Origin: Thermococcus nautili
GTDB lineage: Archaea; Methanobacteriota_B; Thermococci; Thermococcales; Thermococcaceae
NCBI RefSeq assembly: GCF_000585495.1
Contig: NZ_CP007264.1
Location: 1,054,001-1,118,000 of the forward strand
Length of the DNA: 64,000 nucleotides
Reading direction: 5' to 3'
This document shows positions 9,325-16,462 of the stretch, piece by piece. Below the pieces are notes generated by a model. It was not told where the DNA came from, ran no database searches, and saw only the letters and a list, made by a program, of their open reading frames with translations. The translations under genes were made by a program, and so were the position numbers. Numbering within the stretch: the first letter of the stretch is position 1; each line of letters opens with the position of its first letter.

Positions 9325-9731
9325 TTTACACAAAGGAGCTCCGGTTTTCAACGAGGGGCGAGATTGACCTCGTGGACATAACGGCCGAGGTTGAGAGGGT
9401 CGTCGAAGAGTCCGGAATCCAGAACGGGCACGTTCTGGTCTTCGTTCCTGGGGCAACGGGTGCGATAGTCACGATAGAGCACGAGTCGGGCCTCTTAGAA
9501 GACTTTAAGAGGGCGTTGATGGAGCTGCTACCAAAAGGTGCCGGCTACCTCCACGACAGGATAGACGACAACGCCCACAGCCACCTGCGCGCGACCCTTC
9601 TCGGTGCGAGCGAGTGCTTTCCGGTCGTAAACGGCCGGCTCGTTCGCGGAACGTGGCAGCAGATTTTCTTCGTCGAGCTGGACGTCAGGCCGAGGCACAG
9701 GCGCGTTATCGTGCAGGTCGTTGGTGAGTGA
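9321..9731 (+). CDS. YjbQ/UPF0047 family protein (secondary thiamin-phosphate synthase activity)
   Basis: A 136-residue single-domain protein with the complete family signature: the VPGATGAIVTIEHESGL segment, HDRIDDNAHSHLRATLLGAS with its conserved histidines, and RGTWQQIFFVELD near the end. The Escherichia coli homologue YjbQ can form thiamin phosphate when over-produced. The start overlaps the stop of the thiamine regulator gene (ATGA). This coupling is independent support for a thiamine-related role. Family members form compact trimers. Confidence 0.9.
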   Translation: MIYTKELRFSTRGEIDLVDITAEVERVVEESGIQNGHVLVFVPGATGAIVTIEHESGLLEDFKRALMELLPKGAGYLHDRIDDNAHSHLRATLLGASECFPVVNGRLVRGTWQQIFFVELDVRPRHRRVIVQVVGE

Positions 9732-9786
9732 GAACTTCTGGTTCTCACCTATTTATACACCTTGAGAAGTGTGAGTTCTCAGGATT
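9729..9786. promoter_or_regulatory. Left paired operator: two GAGAA-N7-TTCTC boxes around a TATA element
   Basis: GAGAA at 9730-9734 with TTCTC at 9742-9746, and GAGAA at 9764-9768 with TTCTC at 9776-9780, form two inverted repeats 34 bases apart. A TATA-like TTTATA (9752-9757) lies between them. By my alignment the 58-base unit matches the unit at 11312-11369 in direct orientation at 45 of 58 positions. It begins at the end of yjbQ and lies upstream of the decayed UPF0175/DUF3368 pair. Confidence 0.65.
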
Positions 9787-9847
9787 ATAAACGCTTCAAT
9801 GCGAAGGCGTTAAACAGTTCAGAGATTAAAATGAGAGTGGTGGGAGG

Positions 9848-9988
9848 ATAGGAAAGAGAATAGTTGTCGAGCTTCCTGAGACAGTAAAACTACCCGAGGA
9901 CGAGATAGAGGAGAGAGTCAAGGTTGAGTTGGCCATAAGACTTTACGAGAGGGGAATCGACCTCAAAGTTCTGGAGGAGCTATCATGA
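9848..9988 (+). pseudogene. UPF0175 family antitoxin, start codon degenerated to ATA
   Basis: Translation from 9848 gives the typical short UPF0175 opening GKRIVVELPETVKLPEDE, followed by VELAIRLYERGIDLKVLEEL and TGA at 9986-9988 (46 codons). A strong ribosome-binding sequence, GGTGGGAGG, sits directly before the ATA at 9848 where ATG is expected, and no other in-frame ATG, GTG or TTG precedes the conserved strand. Full members are longer (about 80-90 residues with a second helical part), so the 3' end is also shortened. It overlaps the next gene by ATGA. It was an antitoxin gene and is now probably not translated well. Confidence 0.6.
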
Positions 9989-10120
9989 GGGTTGCCGCAA
10001 ACTCGTCACCACTCATATTTCTCGCCAAGCTCAGACTGCTCCACATTGTTGATGAACTCTTTGACGAGGTCTACATTACCGATGCCGTCTACTATGAAGA
10101 ATATCTGGGAGGAGGCAGAA
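9985..10120 (+). pseudogene. DUF3368 PIN-like toxin, truncated after about 45 codons
   Basis: The start, MRVAANSSPLIFLAKLRLLH followed by a DEVYITDAVY segment, is the well-conserved N-terminal strand-helix of DUF3368 proteins, the usual toxin partners of UPF0175. After about residue 42 the similarity ends, and the frame runs into the antisense of the ATPase gene, whose stop codon is at 10124. A complete protein would be about 150-160 residues. The cut coincides with the edge of the ATPase gene, so arrival of that gene probably destroyed the toxin. Confidence 0.6.
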
Positions 10121-10123
10121 CTC

Positions 10124-11302
10124 TCAGCCTTCCCACAGCTCCAGCAGGAAGAAGGGCACGTCCTCCCTTTCGAGCACGATTACGTTCCGTGGATATCTCC
10201 TGTGGGCTTTTCCGGCTTTCACCTCCACCTTCAGGTTCCCAGCTATCGCGTCAACCTCGTAGGAGTTCCGGTAGTAGTAAACCTCCCCGAACTTCCTGTG
10301 CAGGTGCTCCTGAACGAGCCACTCATAGAGGGCATCTTCCCTCAGCTCAGCCCCGCTCCAGGCAGAGAAGAGCCTCGCAAGTAGAGGGTCGCGGAAGAAG
10401 AACTTCTTCTCCCTCTTGTACAGGACCCTGTTTCCCTCCCTCAGGTATGCGATTCCGATGATGTACAGCTCCCGGAAGAACTCGATGTAGTCCTGCACGA
10501 CCTTGTAGGAGTAGCCGGAAGTCATTCCCGCTAAAGCCCGAAAGCTCGTAGCCGAGGGCGCGCTCTGAATCAGAGCATAGAACGTTTCCCTCGCTATCTC
10601 GAGGCTCTTCCCAAAGCGGACGAATTCACCTATGTATGCTCCGAGCAGGTCTTCCATCGGTAGACCGTTTATTGAACCGGGGAATCCGCCGGTTTTCAGG
10701 TACTCCTCGAACAGTCCCAGTGTTTTTTCTCTGTGAAGTTCTGGCCTCTTCAGGCCCATGACCTCAGCGTATTCCGCAAATGAAAGAGGCATGACTTCGA
10801 GCGTCTTTCCCTCTCCTCTCCTGCCCGGAAACATCTCGATGTCTCTCTTCACCCTTAGGGAGCTTGAGCCAGTAACCGTGACCACGTCGTTCTCCAACAT
10901 GCCAGCATCGATGAGCGGTTTGAGGCCCCTCCACCAGCCGTCGAGCGACGTTACCTCATCGAGGAAGATGTATCCCGTTTTGATTCCTTCCCGCTTTTTC
11001 ATCCCTTCGAACTCCCTAAGGAGAGACGCTAGTTCCCTGTGGTCTGGGAGAATCTCCACGTTAACGTAGAGAATCGACTCCGGCGGGTTTTCCTTCAGGA
11101 GTTCCTTGATAAGAAGCTTTATCCCCGTCGTCTTTCCCACCTGCCTCGGGCCGAGGACGAAGTTGAGCGAGAACGGTTCGAGCGATAGCTCATCGGTCCA
11201 TTTAGGCCACCAGTGGATTTTCTGCTCTCTCCAGCGTTTAACATGGTAGTCCTCTTTTCCCTCCCACCAAGGGTTCATGTAAACTAAGTCCCCCAATCTC
11301 AT
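10124..11302 (-). CDS. AAA ATPase with DUF4143-type C-terminal domain
   Basis: A 392-residue ATPase: Walker A LGPRQVGKTTG (about residues 50-60), Walker B GYIFLDEVTSL and sensor VTVTGSSSL, then a winged-helix part and a C-terminal restriction-endonuclease-like segment (EVYYYRNSYEVDAIAGNLKVEVKAG). This is the layout of archaeal ATP-binding proteins with DUF4143. They are abundant and sporadically distributed in Thermococcales, and their roles are unknown; defence or mobile-element functions are often suspected. The start follows GGTG plus six bases. Expression is probably governed by the operator pair at 11312-11369. A relative lies at 28237. Confidence 0.85.
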   Translation of the reverse strand: MRLGDLVYMNPWWEGKEDYHVKRWREQKIHWWPKWTDELSLEPFSLNFVLGPRQVGKTTGIKLLIKELLKENPPESILYVNVEILPDHRELASLLREFEGMKKREGIKTGYIFLDEVTSLDGWWRGLKPLIDAGMLENDVVTVTGSSSLRVKRDIEMFPGRRGEGKTLEVMPLSFAEYAEVMGLKRPELHREKTLGLFEEYLKTGGFPGSINGLPMEDLLGAYIGEFVRFGKSLEIARETFYALIQSAPSATSFRALAGMTSGYSYKVVQDYIEFFRELYIIGIAYLREGNRVLYKREKKFFFRDPLLARLFSAWSGAELREDALYEWLVQEHLHRKFGEVYYYRNSYEVDAIAGNLKVEVKAGKAHRRYPRNVIVLEREDVPFFLLELWEG

Positions 11303-11311
11303 GCCCTCACC

Positions 11312-11369
11312 TGAGAATTTCTAGTTCTCACACCTTTATAAACTTTGAGAACTTGCACTTCTCATGATT
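11312..11369. promoter_or_regulatory. Right paired operator: two GAGAA-N7-TTCTC boxes around a TATA element
   Basis: GAGAA at 11313-11317 with TTCTC at 11325-11329, and GAGAA at 11347-11351 with TTCTC at 11359-11363, repeat the geometry of the left copy (34-base period). On the minus strand GTTTATAAAGG (11334-11344) is a good TATA element about 35 bases before the ATPase start, so the boxes flank its core promoter. A dimeric regulator bound at both would block access. Confidence 0.65.
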
Positions 11370-11422
11370 TGTGACTCTTAAAGAGACACCCTCAGTTTCA
11401 GTATTGAACCTCCAAAAACGCC

Positions 11423-11505
11423 GTGAAAGGGGGTAATAACCCGCCCGAGTTCATTGACTCCGCCCTCGGCGGTGCTCCCCGGGCGATTTAGGTTGGACCT
11501 TTCAC
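11423..11505. ncRNA. Candidate structured small RNA (H/ACA-like folding, strand uncertain)
   Basis: Three nested perfect stems occur in a GC-rich island between genes. GTGAAAGG (11423-11430) pairs with CCTTTCAC (11498-11505). CGCCCG (11442-11447) pairs with CGGGCG (11480-11485). CCGCC (11460-11464) pairs with GGCGG (11468-11472) around a three-base loop. Two internal loops separate them; the lower one has about 11 and 12 bases, like a guide pocket, and the upper is asymmetric, as a kink-turn would be. No clean ACA follows the outer stem on the plus strand (ACC is found), so the class is unsure. No reading frame occupies the region. Confidence 0.4.
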
Positions 11506-11518
11506 CATAAAAGGCTTT

Positions 11519-11770
11519 CTACCACACTTTGACCTCTTCTTTTTCGTTCTCCTCGAGCTCGACCTCCTCGTACTTCCCGTTCAGCTTGATTGAGATGGCA
11601 TAGACGAGGGCAACGAACGAGCCGAAGAGAAACGCCATGAAAATCCAGACGAGCCTCTCAGATTCTGGCATAAGTTTCTGATTCTTAACGACGTCGTAGG
11701 TAACCCACGCGAAGCCCGCGATGTTGAGAACCCAAATCAGACCCCAGATTCCGATGACCACGTCGAACAT
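11519..11770 (-). CDS. Small membrane protein with PLDc_N-like two-helix domain
   Basis: 83 residues. Two membrane segments (VIGIWGLIWVLNIAGFAWV and LVWIFMAFLFGSFVALVYAI) flank a short loop, YDVVKNQKLMPESERLVW, with the layout of the PLDc_N domain found in small archaeal and bacterial membrane proteins. A highly acidic tail follows (VELEENEKEEVKVW). No enzymatic part is present and the function is unknown. It lies between a candidate RNA and the cyclic diphosphoglycerate synthetase-like gene. Confidence 0.7.
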   Translation of the reverse strand: MFDVVIGIWGLIWVLNIAGFAWVTYDVVKNQKLMPESERLVWIFMAFLFGSFVALVYAISIKLNGKYEEVELEENEKEEVKVW

Positions 11771-11801
11771 GAAGAAAAATTAGGAGTGGAGGTTAAAAAC
11801 T

Positions 11802-13151
11802 TCACTCCTTCTTGAGCTTCTCGCAGTTCTTGACCCAGTTCTCGAGGATGTCCTTGAGCTTGGGCTGGCCGATTTCCTCGAGCTCGTAGCGGACCCTTAC
11901 AGCTGGCTTGTTGAGGTTCATGAACCTGCGCAGGTCAACCGGGGTTCCGAGTATGACGACGTCGGCATCGGCCCTGTTGATGGTCTCCTCAAGTTCCTTA
12001 ATCTGCTTCTTGCCGTAGCCCATGGCCGGCAGAATGAGGTCGAGGTGCGGGTACTTCTTGTAGGTCTCGACGATTGAGCCGACGGCGTAGGGCCTCGGGT
12101 CAATGATTTCCTTCGCTCCAAACTTCTTGGCGGCGACGTAGCCGGCTCCGTACTTCATGCCGCCGTGGGTGAGGGTCGGACCGTCCTCGACGACGAGAAC
12201 GCGCTTGCCCTTGATGAGCTCGGGGTTATCGACGAATATCGGCGAGGCAGCCTCGATGACGGTGGCGTTCGGGTTGATCTTCTCAATGCTCTCGCGAACC
12301 TTCTGGATGTCGTCCCTGTTGGCGGTGTCAATCTTGTTGATGATTATGACGTCAGCGGCCCTGAAGTTGGTCTCACCTGGGTGGTACTTGAGCTCGTGGC
12401 CGGGCCTGTGCGGGTCGGTGACGACTATCCAGAGGTCGGGCTCGTAGAACGGGAAGTCGTTGTTTCCGCCGTCCCAGAGGATTATGTCGGCCTCCTTCTC
12501 GGCCTCGCGGAGAATCTTCTCGTAGTCAACGCCCGCGTAAACCACCATGCCGCGCTCGATGTAGGGCTCGTACTCCTCGCGCTCCTCGATGGTGCACTCG
12601 TACTTGTCGAGGTCCTCGAAGGTGGCGAAGCGCTGGACGACCTGCTTCCTGAGGTCGCCGTAGGGCATCGGGTGCCTTATGGCAACGACCTTGTAGCCCA
12701 TCTCCTGGAGGAGCTGGGCGACCTTTCTTGAGGTCTGGCTCTTTCCACAGCCGGTTCTGACGGCGGTAACGGCTACAACCGGCTTGCTGGACTTGAGCAT
12801 GGTGCTCTTCGGGCCGAGGAGCCAGAAGTCGGCGCCCGCTGAGTGTGCCCTGCTGGCGAGGTGCATGACGTGCTCGTGGGAGACGTCGGAGTAGGCGAAG
12901 ACGACGATATCAATGTTGTGCTCCTTGATTATCTTCTCCATGTCGTCCTCACTCCATATCGGAATGCCGTTCGGGTAGAGCTCCCCGGCGAGCTCGGGCG
13001 GGTAGAGCCTGCCCTCGATGTCCGGAATCTGAGTGGCGGTGAAGGCGACGACCTCGTAGTCAGGGTTGTCCCTGAAGAACACGTTGAAGTTGTGGAAGTC
13101 CCTTCCGGCCGCTCCGAGAATCAGAACCCTCTTCTTTTTCTTCTCGGCCAT
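11802..13151 (-). CDS. Cyclic 2,3-diphosphoglycerate synthetase-like protein
   Basis: 449 residues. It has an N-terminal Rossmann-like part (RVLILGAAGRDFHNF), then a P-loop domain with TGCGKS at residues 133-138, IILWDGGNNDFPFY and a NKIDTAN-like base-recognition segment. This two-part architecture matches the family of cyclic 2,3-diphosphoglycerate synthetases, which close 2,3-bisphosphoglycerate to the cyclic thermoprotectant in methanogens. Thermococcales homologues carry that name by similarity. Whether cyclic diphosphoglycerate is the real product here is unproven. It is transcribed alone, with a long upstream spacer. Confidence 0.82.
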   Translation of the reverse strand: MAEKKKKRVLILGAAGRDFHNFNVFFRDNPDYEVVAFTATQIPDIEGRLYPPELAGELYPNGIPIWSEDDMEKIIKEHNIDIVVFAYSDVSHEHVMHLASRAHSAGADFWLLGPKSTMLKSSKPVVAVTAVRTGCGKSQTSRKVAQLLQEMGYKVVAIRHPMPYGDLRKQVVQRFATFEDLDKYECTIEEREEYEPYIERGMVVYAGVDYEKILREAEKEADIILWDGGNNDFPFYEPDLWIVVTDPHRPGHELKYHPGETNFRAADVIIINKIDTANRDDIQKVRESIEKINPNATVIEAASPIFVDNPELIKGKRVLVVEDGPTLTHGGMKYGAGYVAAKKFGAKEIIDPRPYAVGSIVETYKKYPHLDLILPAMGYGKKQIKELEETINRADADVVILGTPVDLRRFMNLNKPAVRVRYELEEIGQPKLKDILENWVKNCEKLKKE

Positions 13152-13358
13152 TTTCGTTCACCTCTAAAACTTTGTTCGTTGGTGTATTGAGCTTTACACT
13201 TATAACGGTTTTCGTTTAGCGATGAAAGGCATTTACGTAACTCCTTCGAAATCTTTTAACGTTTCCTGAAAAACCTTCAAAAAACGCTGAACCTCTCCCG
13301 TTCCTGAATTACCCGGTGGGTTAATAAACGATTGCCGAAGACGCTTTCGGGGATTGTC

Positions 13359-13820
13359 ATGGTGAGTGGAGACGTTGAAGTTCGAACTCACACGGCCCTG
13401 CACGTCCTCAAGGGGGCCGTTGTGAAGGTTCTTGGCGAAAAGGCCAAGTGGACGGCCTCGACCTACGTCAACGGCAACCGTGGGGTTTTAGCGGTTAAGT
13501 TCGACCGGAAGCCGACGCCCGAGGAGGTAGAGGAAATAGAGCGCCTCGCCAATGAGAAAGTTAAGGAGAACGTTCCAGTTGAGGTTTACGAGCTTCCGCG
13601 TGAGGAAGCGGAGAAGCGCTTCGGCGAGGATATGTACGACCTGTTTCCCGTTCCCGAGGAGGTTAAAACACTTAAAGTGGTCGTCATCGAGGGCTGGAAC
13701 GTCAACGCGTGCAATAAGGAGCACACGAGGACGACGGGCGAAATAGGGGAGATAAAAATCAGAAAGGCCCGCTTTAGGAGGAGCAGGGGGCTTTTGGAGA
13801 TTAGCTTTGAGGTGCTTTAA
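13359..13820 (+). CDS. alaX: Alanyl-tRNA trans-editing protein AlaX-S
   Basis: A 153-residue free-standing editing domain that hydrolyses Ser-tRNA(Ala). The zinc ligands are visible as H11 and H15 (THTALH) and C118 and H122 (CNKEH), in the order and spacing of the alanyl-tRNA synthetase editing domain. The sequence is close to what I recall of the structurally known Pyrococcus horikoshii AlaX, and it lacks the glycine-rich extension of the medium form. The ATG at 13359 is chosen; the TTG at 13332 would add nine non-conserved residues. Confidence 0.93.
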   Translation: MVSGDVEVRTHTALHVLKGAVVKVLGEKAKWTASTYVNGNRGVLAVKFDRKPTPEEVEEIERLANEKVKENVPVEVYELPREEAEKRFGEDMYDLFPVPEEVKTLKVVVIEGWNVNACNKEHTRTTGEIGEIKIRKARFRRSRGLLEISFEVL

Positions 13821-13821
13821 T

Positions 13822-14250
13822 CTATGGAACCATAACGAAGCCGTGAACCGCAAAGTCGCTGTCGAAGGTGAACGCCTTCCTGATTCCAAGCCTCTCCATT
13901 ATCGCAAAGGCCAGGCTGTCGAATAAGTCTATTCCCTGCTGGTCGCGGTACTTGAAGAAAAGCTCCCAGGCCCTTTCCCAGTCCGCTTCGGTTTCCTTCT
14001 CGATGAAGATGAACCTGCTCGCGGTGTAGAGGCGGTACTGCTCCTCGGCAACGTCCTTTCCAACGTGCTTTGCAACGCCGTTTAGGAACTCCATCAGCGT
14101 GGGCCTGCCGATTACGAAAACAGACCCCTCCCTAACGGCGTCCTTAAAGAAGCCCAAGGCCCGCTCGTGCTCAGGGTCGTCCCTGACGAGGAGAGCTATC
14201 ATGGCGCTCGTGTCCATGTAGAAGAGCTCTGGCCTCAGTGGCTTCGCCAT
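13822..14250 (-). CDS. PIN-domain toxin VapC
   Basis: A 142-residue PIN RNase. The acidic active-site residues appear in FYMDTSAMIALL (N-terminal Asp), TLMEFLN (Glu), GIDLFDSLAFAIM (Asp) and FTFDSDF (C-terminal Asp). It starts inside the last codons of the ribbon-helix-helix antitoxin gene upstream (16-base overlap), the standard antitoxin-toxin order. Likely substrates are tRNA or rRNA loops. The toxin ends two bases from the stop of the converging alaX gene. Confidence 0.85.
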   Translation of the reverse strand: MAKPLRPELFYMDTSAMIALLVRDDPEHERALGFFKDAVREGSVFVIGRPTLMEFLNGVAKHVGKDVAEEQYRLYTASRFIFIEKETEADWERAWELFFKYRDQQGIDLFDSLAFAIMERLGIRKAFTFDSDFAVHGFVMVP

Positions 14251-14495
14251 TCGACCACTCCCCAGTCTTCATCGTGGCTCGTCTTCTTGCCTTTAAGCTC
14301 TACCACGCCGAACGCCTTCCAGATTGGGTCTTTTTCTACTTCCTCCTCGGTTATCCCTGCGTTCCTCCTGAGGTATTCCTCTATGGCCTCCTTGAGTATC
14401 TCCTTTATGGGCTTTCCCTCCCTGAGCGATAGGGCCTTGAGCATTGAGTACAGGCTCTCATCAATCTCGGTCTGTACATGTTTTGTAGATGACAT
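14235..14495 (-). CDS. Ribbon-helix-helix antitoxin VapB
   Basis: 86 residues. The N terminus has a ribbon-helix-helix DNA-binding fold: the strand VQTEIDESLYSML, then helices SLREGKPIKEILKEAIEEYL. The acidic, tryptophan-containing C-terminal part (EDWGVVEWRSH) would neutralise the PIN toxin encoded immediately downstream with overlapping frames. As usual for such pairs it probably represses its own promoter, which lies in the 40 bases before 14495. Confidence 0.85.
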   Translation of the reverse strand: MSSTKHVQTEIDESLYSMLKALSLREGKPIKEILKEAIEEYLRRNAGITEEEVEKDPIWKAFGVVELKGKKTSHDEDWGVVEWRSH

Positions 14496-14537
14496 GGAAT
14501 CACCATAAACATGAAGAAGAGAGGAACATTTAAACCT

Positions 14538-15326
14538 TCACTTCCGCACCCACAGCGCCCCTGCCATGCCGAAGTAGGTGGGGCAGGCGTAGGCGCTCGC
14601 CTTCAGCTCGAACTCGGCCTTTCTCATAGCTCCAAGCATTATCAGCATCTGCCAGTAGCTGTCCACGAGGGCCTTCCTAACGAGGTCCTCGGGAATGCTG
14701 AGAAGCTCCTCAAGGCGGTCTTCGTTGATGAGCTTCATTATCAGCCTGTCGTACTCCTCGCTCTCCTTCACCTTCCCGTAGGGGCCTTTTTCATCGTGTC
14801 CATGTCCGTGGTCCGCGCTGATTATCAGCGCAACCCTCTTCTCCTCCCGCTCAAGGACTTCGCCGAGGATTTCGCCGAAGCGGACGAGCGTTTCTCTGCT
14901 CACTCCCCTCGACGGCGTCATCAGGACGAGCGGTTTCCTTTCGAGAAACTGGAGCGGAATCAGCTCGCCCCAGCTCAGGGGCCAGCGCGAGTACTCCCCA
15001 CTGAGCGCGGCAAAGTTTAAATCCACCACTGGCATTCCAGCCTCTTTCTCGGCCCTGTAAATCTTCTCCGCCAGCTCTCTATCTGTTTTCCACTCGCCGG
15101 GCAGTTCCTTCCCCTCGAAGCCGAGCCACGAAACGAGGTTTTCAGCAAGGACGACGCCGAGGTGGTCGCTAATCCTCACGTTGTGGGGGCTTATCAGGAC
15201 GTAGGAGTCCGCATCTCTGAACTCCCCGCCGATTCTCCTCAGGACTTCCGCGAGCCTCTCGGTTTCCTCGTCCGGAGGCTCAAGAACGGGGTTGCCGTGG
15301 GGCATCAGGCCTATTCCGACGAGCAT
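14538..15326 (-). CDS. Class III extradiol dioxygenase (LigB)-like protein
   Basis: A 262-residue protein of the LigB/MEMO-like superfamily. The metal site is probably formed by H10 (LMPHGNP), the PHN motif (LISPHNVRISDH) and the DHGHGHDEKGPYG loop. Relatives include ring-cleaving dioxygenases and MEMO proteins; an aromatic substrate is not evident in this organism. The start is the ATG at 15326, with GGTG six bases upstream; this lies just behind the threonine synthase stop. The cluster of protease, threonine synthase and LigB-like genes seems co-transcribed. Confidence 0.8.
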   Translation of the reverse strand: MLVGIGLMPHGNPVLEPPDEETERLAEVLRRIGGEFRDADSYVLISPHNVRISDHLGVVLAENLVSWLGFEGKELPGEWKTDRELAEKIYRAEKEAGMPVVDLNFAALSGEYSRWPLSWGELIPLQFLERKPLVLMTPSRGVSRETLVRFGEILGEVLEREEKRVALIISADHGHGHDEKGPYGKVKESEEYDRLIMKLINEDRLEELLSIPEDLVRKALVDSYWQMLIMLGAMRKAEFELKASAYACPTYFGMAGALWVRK

Positions 15327-15331
15327 CTCAA

Positions 15332-16462
15332 TCACCTCAGACAGTTTTCAAGCCCTTCAAGCGGGCACTCCGTTATCTTCCCCGCCGGGGCATCTTTCAG
15401 GGTTCTCAATCCAGAACCTGTGAGAATCGAGACAACCTTAACTCCCTCGGGAAGGTTTAGCTTTCCTAGGGCCGCTATTCCCGTCGCGCTCGCCGGCTGG
15501 GCGAAGAGGCCCTCGAGGGCGAGCCTTTTCTGGGCTTTCCTTATTTCATCGTCCGAAACTGAAACGCACCCTCCGCCAAGTTCTCTCAGGAGTTTCAGAA
15601 CCGCGTTCCCGCTCGGCGGGCAGGGGTTCGCTATTGCCTTCGCTATCGTTCTCGGGTTCTCGAAGCGCTCTACTTTTTCCTTCCCTTCACGGAAGGCTTT
15701 GCATATCGGGGAGCAACCCTCAGCCTGAACCGCTATCAGCTTTGGAAGGCCATCAATAAGCCCATTCTCGTAAAGCTCGATGAAGCCTTTGGCTATTCCC
15801 CTGAAAAGACCGCCCGAGCTGGTTGGGATTAGAACGTAGTCCGGGGTAAGCTCCTCGGCTATCTCAAACGCGATACCCTTGTAGCCCTCGATTCTGAAGG
15901 GGTTGTCGGAGTTCATGAAGTAGACCCCAAGCTTTTCTCCAAGCTTGAGGCTCTCGAAGTAGAGCCTCCCGTAGTCCCCGAGAACCCTTATCACTTCTCC
16001 GCCGTAGACAGAGACGGCCTTTAGTTTCTCGTCGCCCGCGCTCTCGGAGACGAGAATCTTGGCTTTAAGTCCGAAGCGTGAAGCGTAAGCCGAAACGCTC
16101 GCCGCCATATTGCCGGTTGAGACCGTCCCGACGGTCTTGTAGCCGGCTTTGAGTGCGTAGCTCATCGCCAGAAACGTTCCCCTGTCCTTGAAGCTCCAGG
16201 TCGGGTTGACGGTCTCGTTCTTGAGGTAGAGCTTAACGCCGAACTCGTCGCCGAGCCTCGACTTCATAAGCGGGGTGTCGCCCTCGCCAAGCGAAAACTC
16301 AAGGGCCGGCTCGACCGGCCAGAAGTCCCAGAACCGCTCCCAGACGCTCTTTCCGATGTAGGGTTCTCCCTTAAAGAGCTCGAACTCGACCGGCTCACCG
16401 CACTCGCACCTCTGGACGGGCTCATCGTATGTTTTTCCGCAGATTGGACACCTAAGCTTCAA
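15332..16462 (-). CDS. thrC: Threonine synthase (pyridoxal phosphate enzyme)
   Basis: A 376-residue fold-type II PLP enzyme. A rubredoxin-like zinc knuckle opens the protein (C5, C8, C19, C21). The catalytic lysine lies in PTWSFKDRG, the cofactor-binding STGNMAAS follows, and TSSGGLFRGI and ILTGSGLR close the phosphate site. It converts O-phosphohomoserine to threonine. The reading frame overlaps the end of the upstream secreted protease gene by 11 bases. The homoserine branch genes are not in this window. Confidence 0.88.
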   Translation of the reverse strand: MKLRCPICGKTYDEPVQRCECGEPVEFELFKGEPYIGKSVWERFWDFWPVEPALEFSLGEGDTPLMKSRLGDEFGVKLYLKNETVNPTWSFKDRGTFLAMSYALKAGYKTVGTVSTGNMAASVSAYASRFGLKAKILVSESAGDEKLKAVSVYGGEVIRVLGDYGRLYFESLKLGEKLGVYFMNSDNPFRIEGYKGIAFEIAEELTPDYVLIPTSSGGLFRGIAKGFIELYENGLIDGLPKLIAVQAEGCSPICKAFREGKEKVERFENPRTIAKAIANPCPPSGNAVLKLLRELGGGCVSVSDDEIRKAQKRLALEGLFAQPASATGIAALGKLNLPEGVKVVSILTGSGLRTLKDAPAGKITECPLEGLENCLR

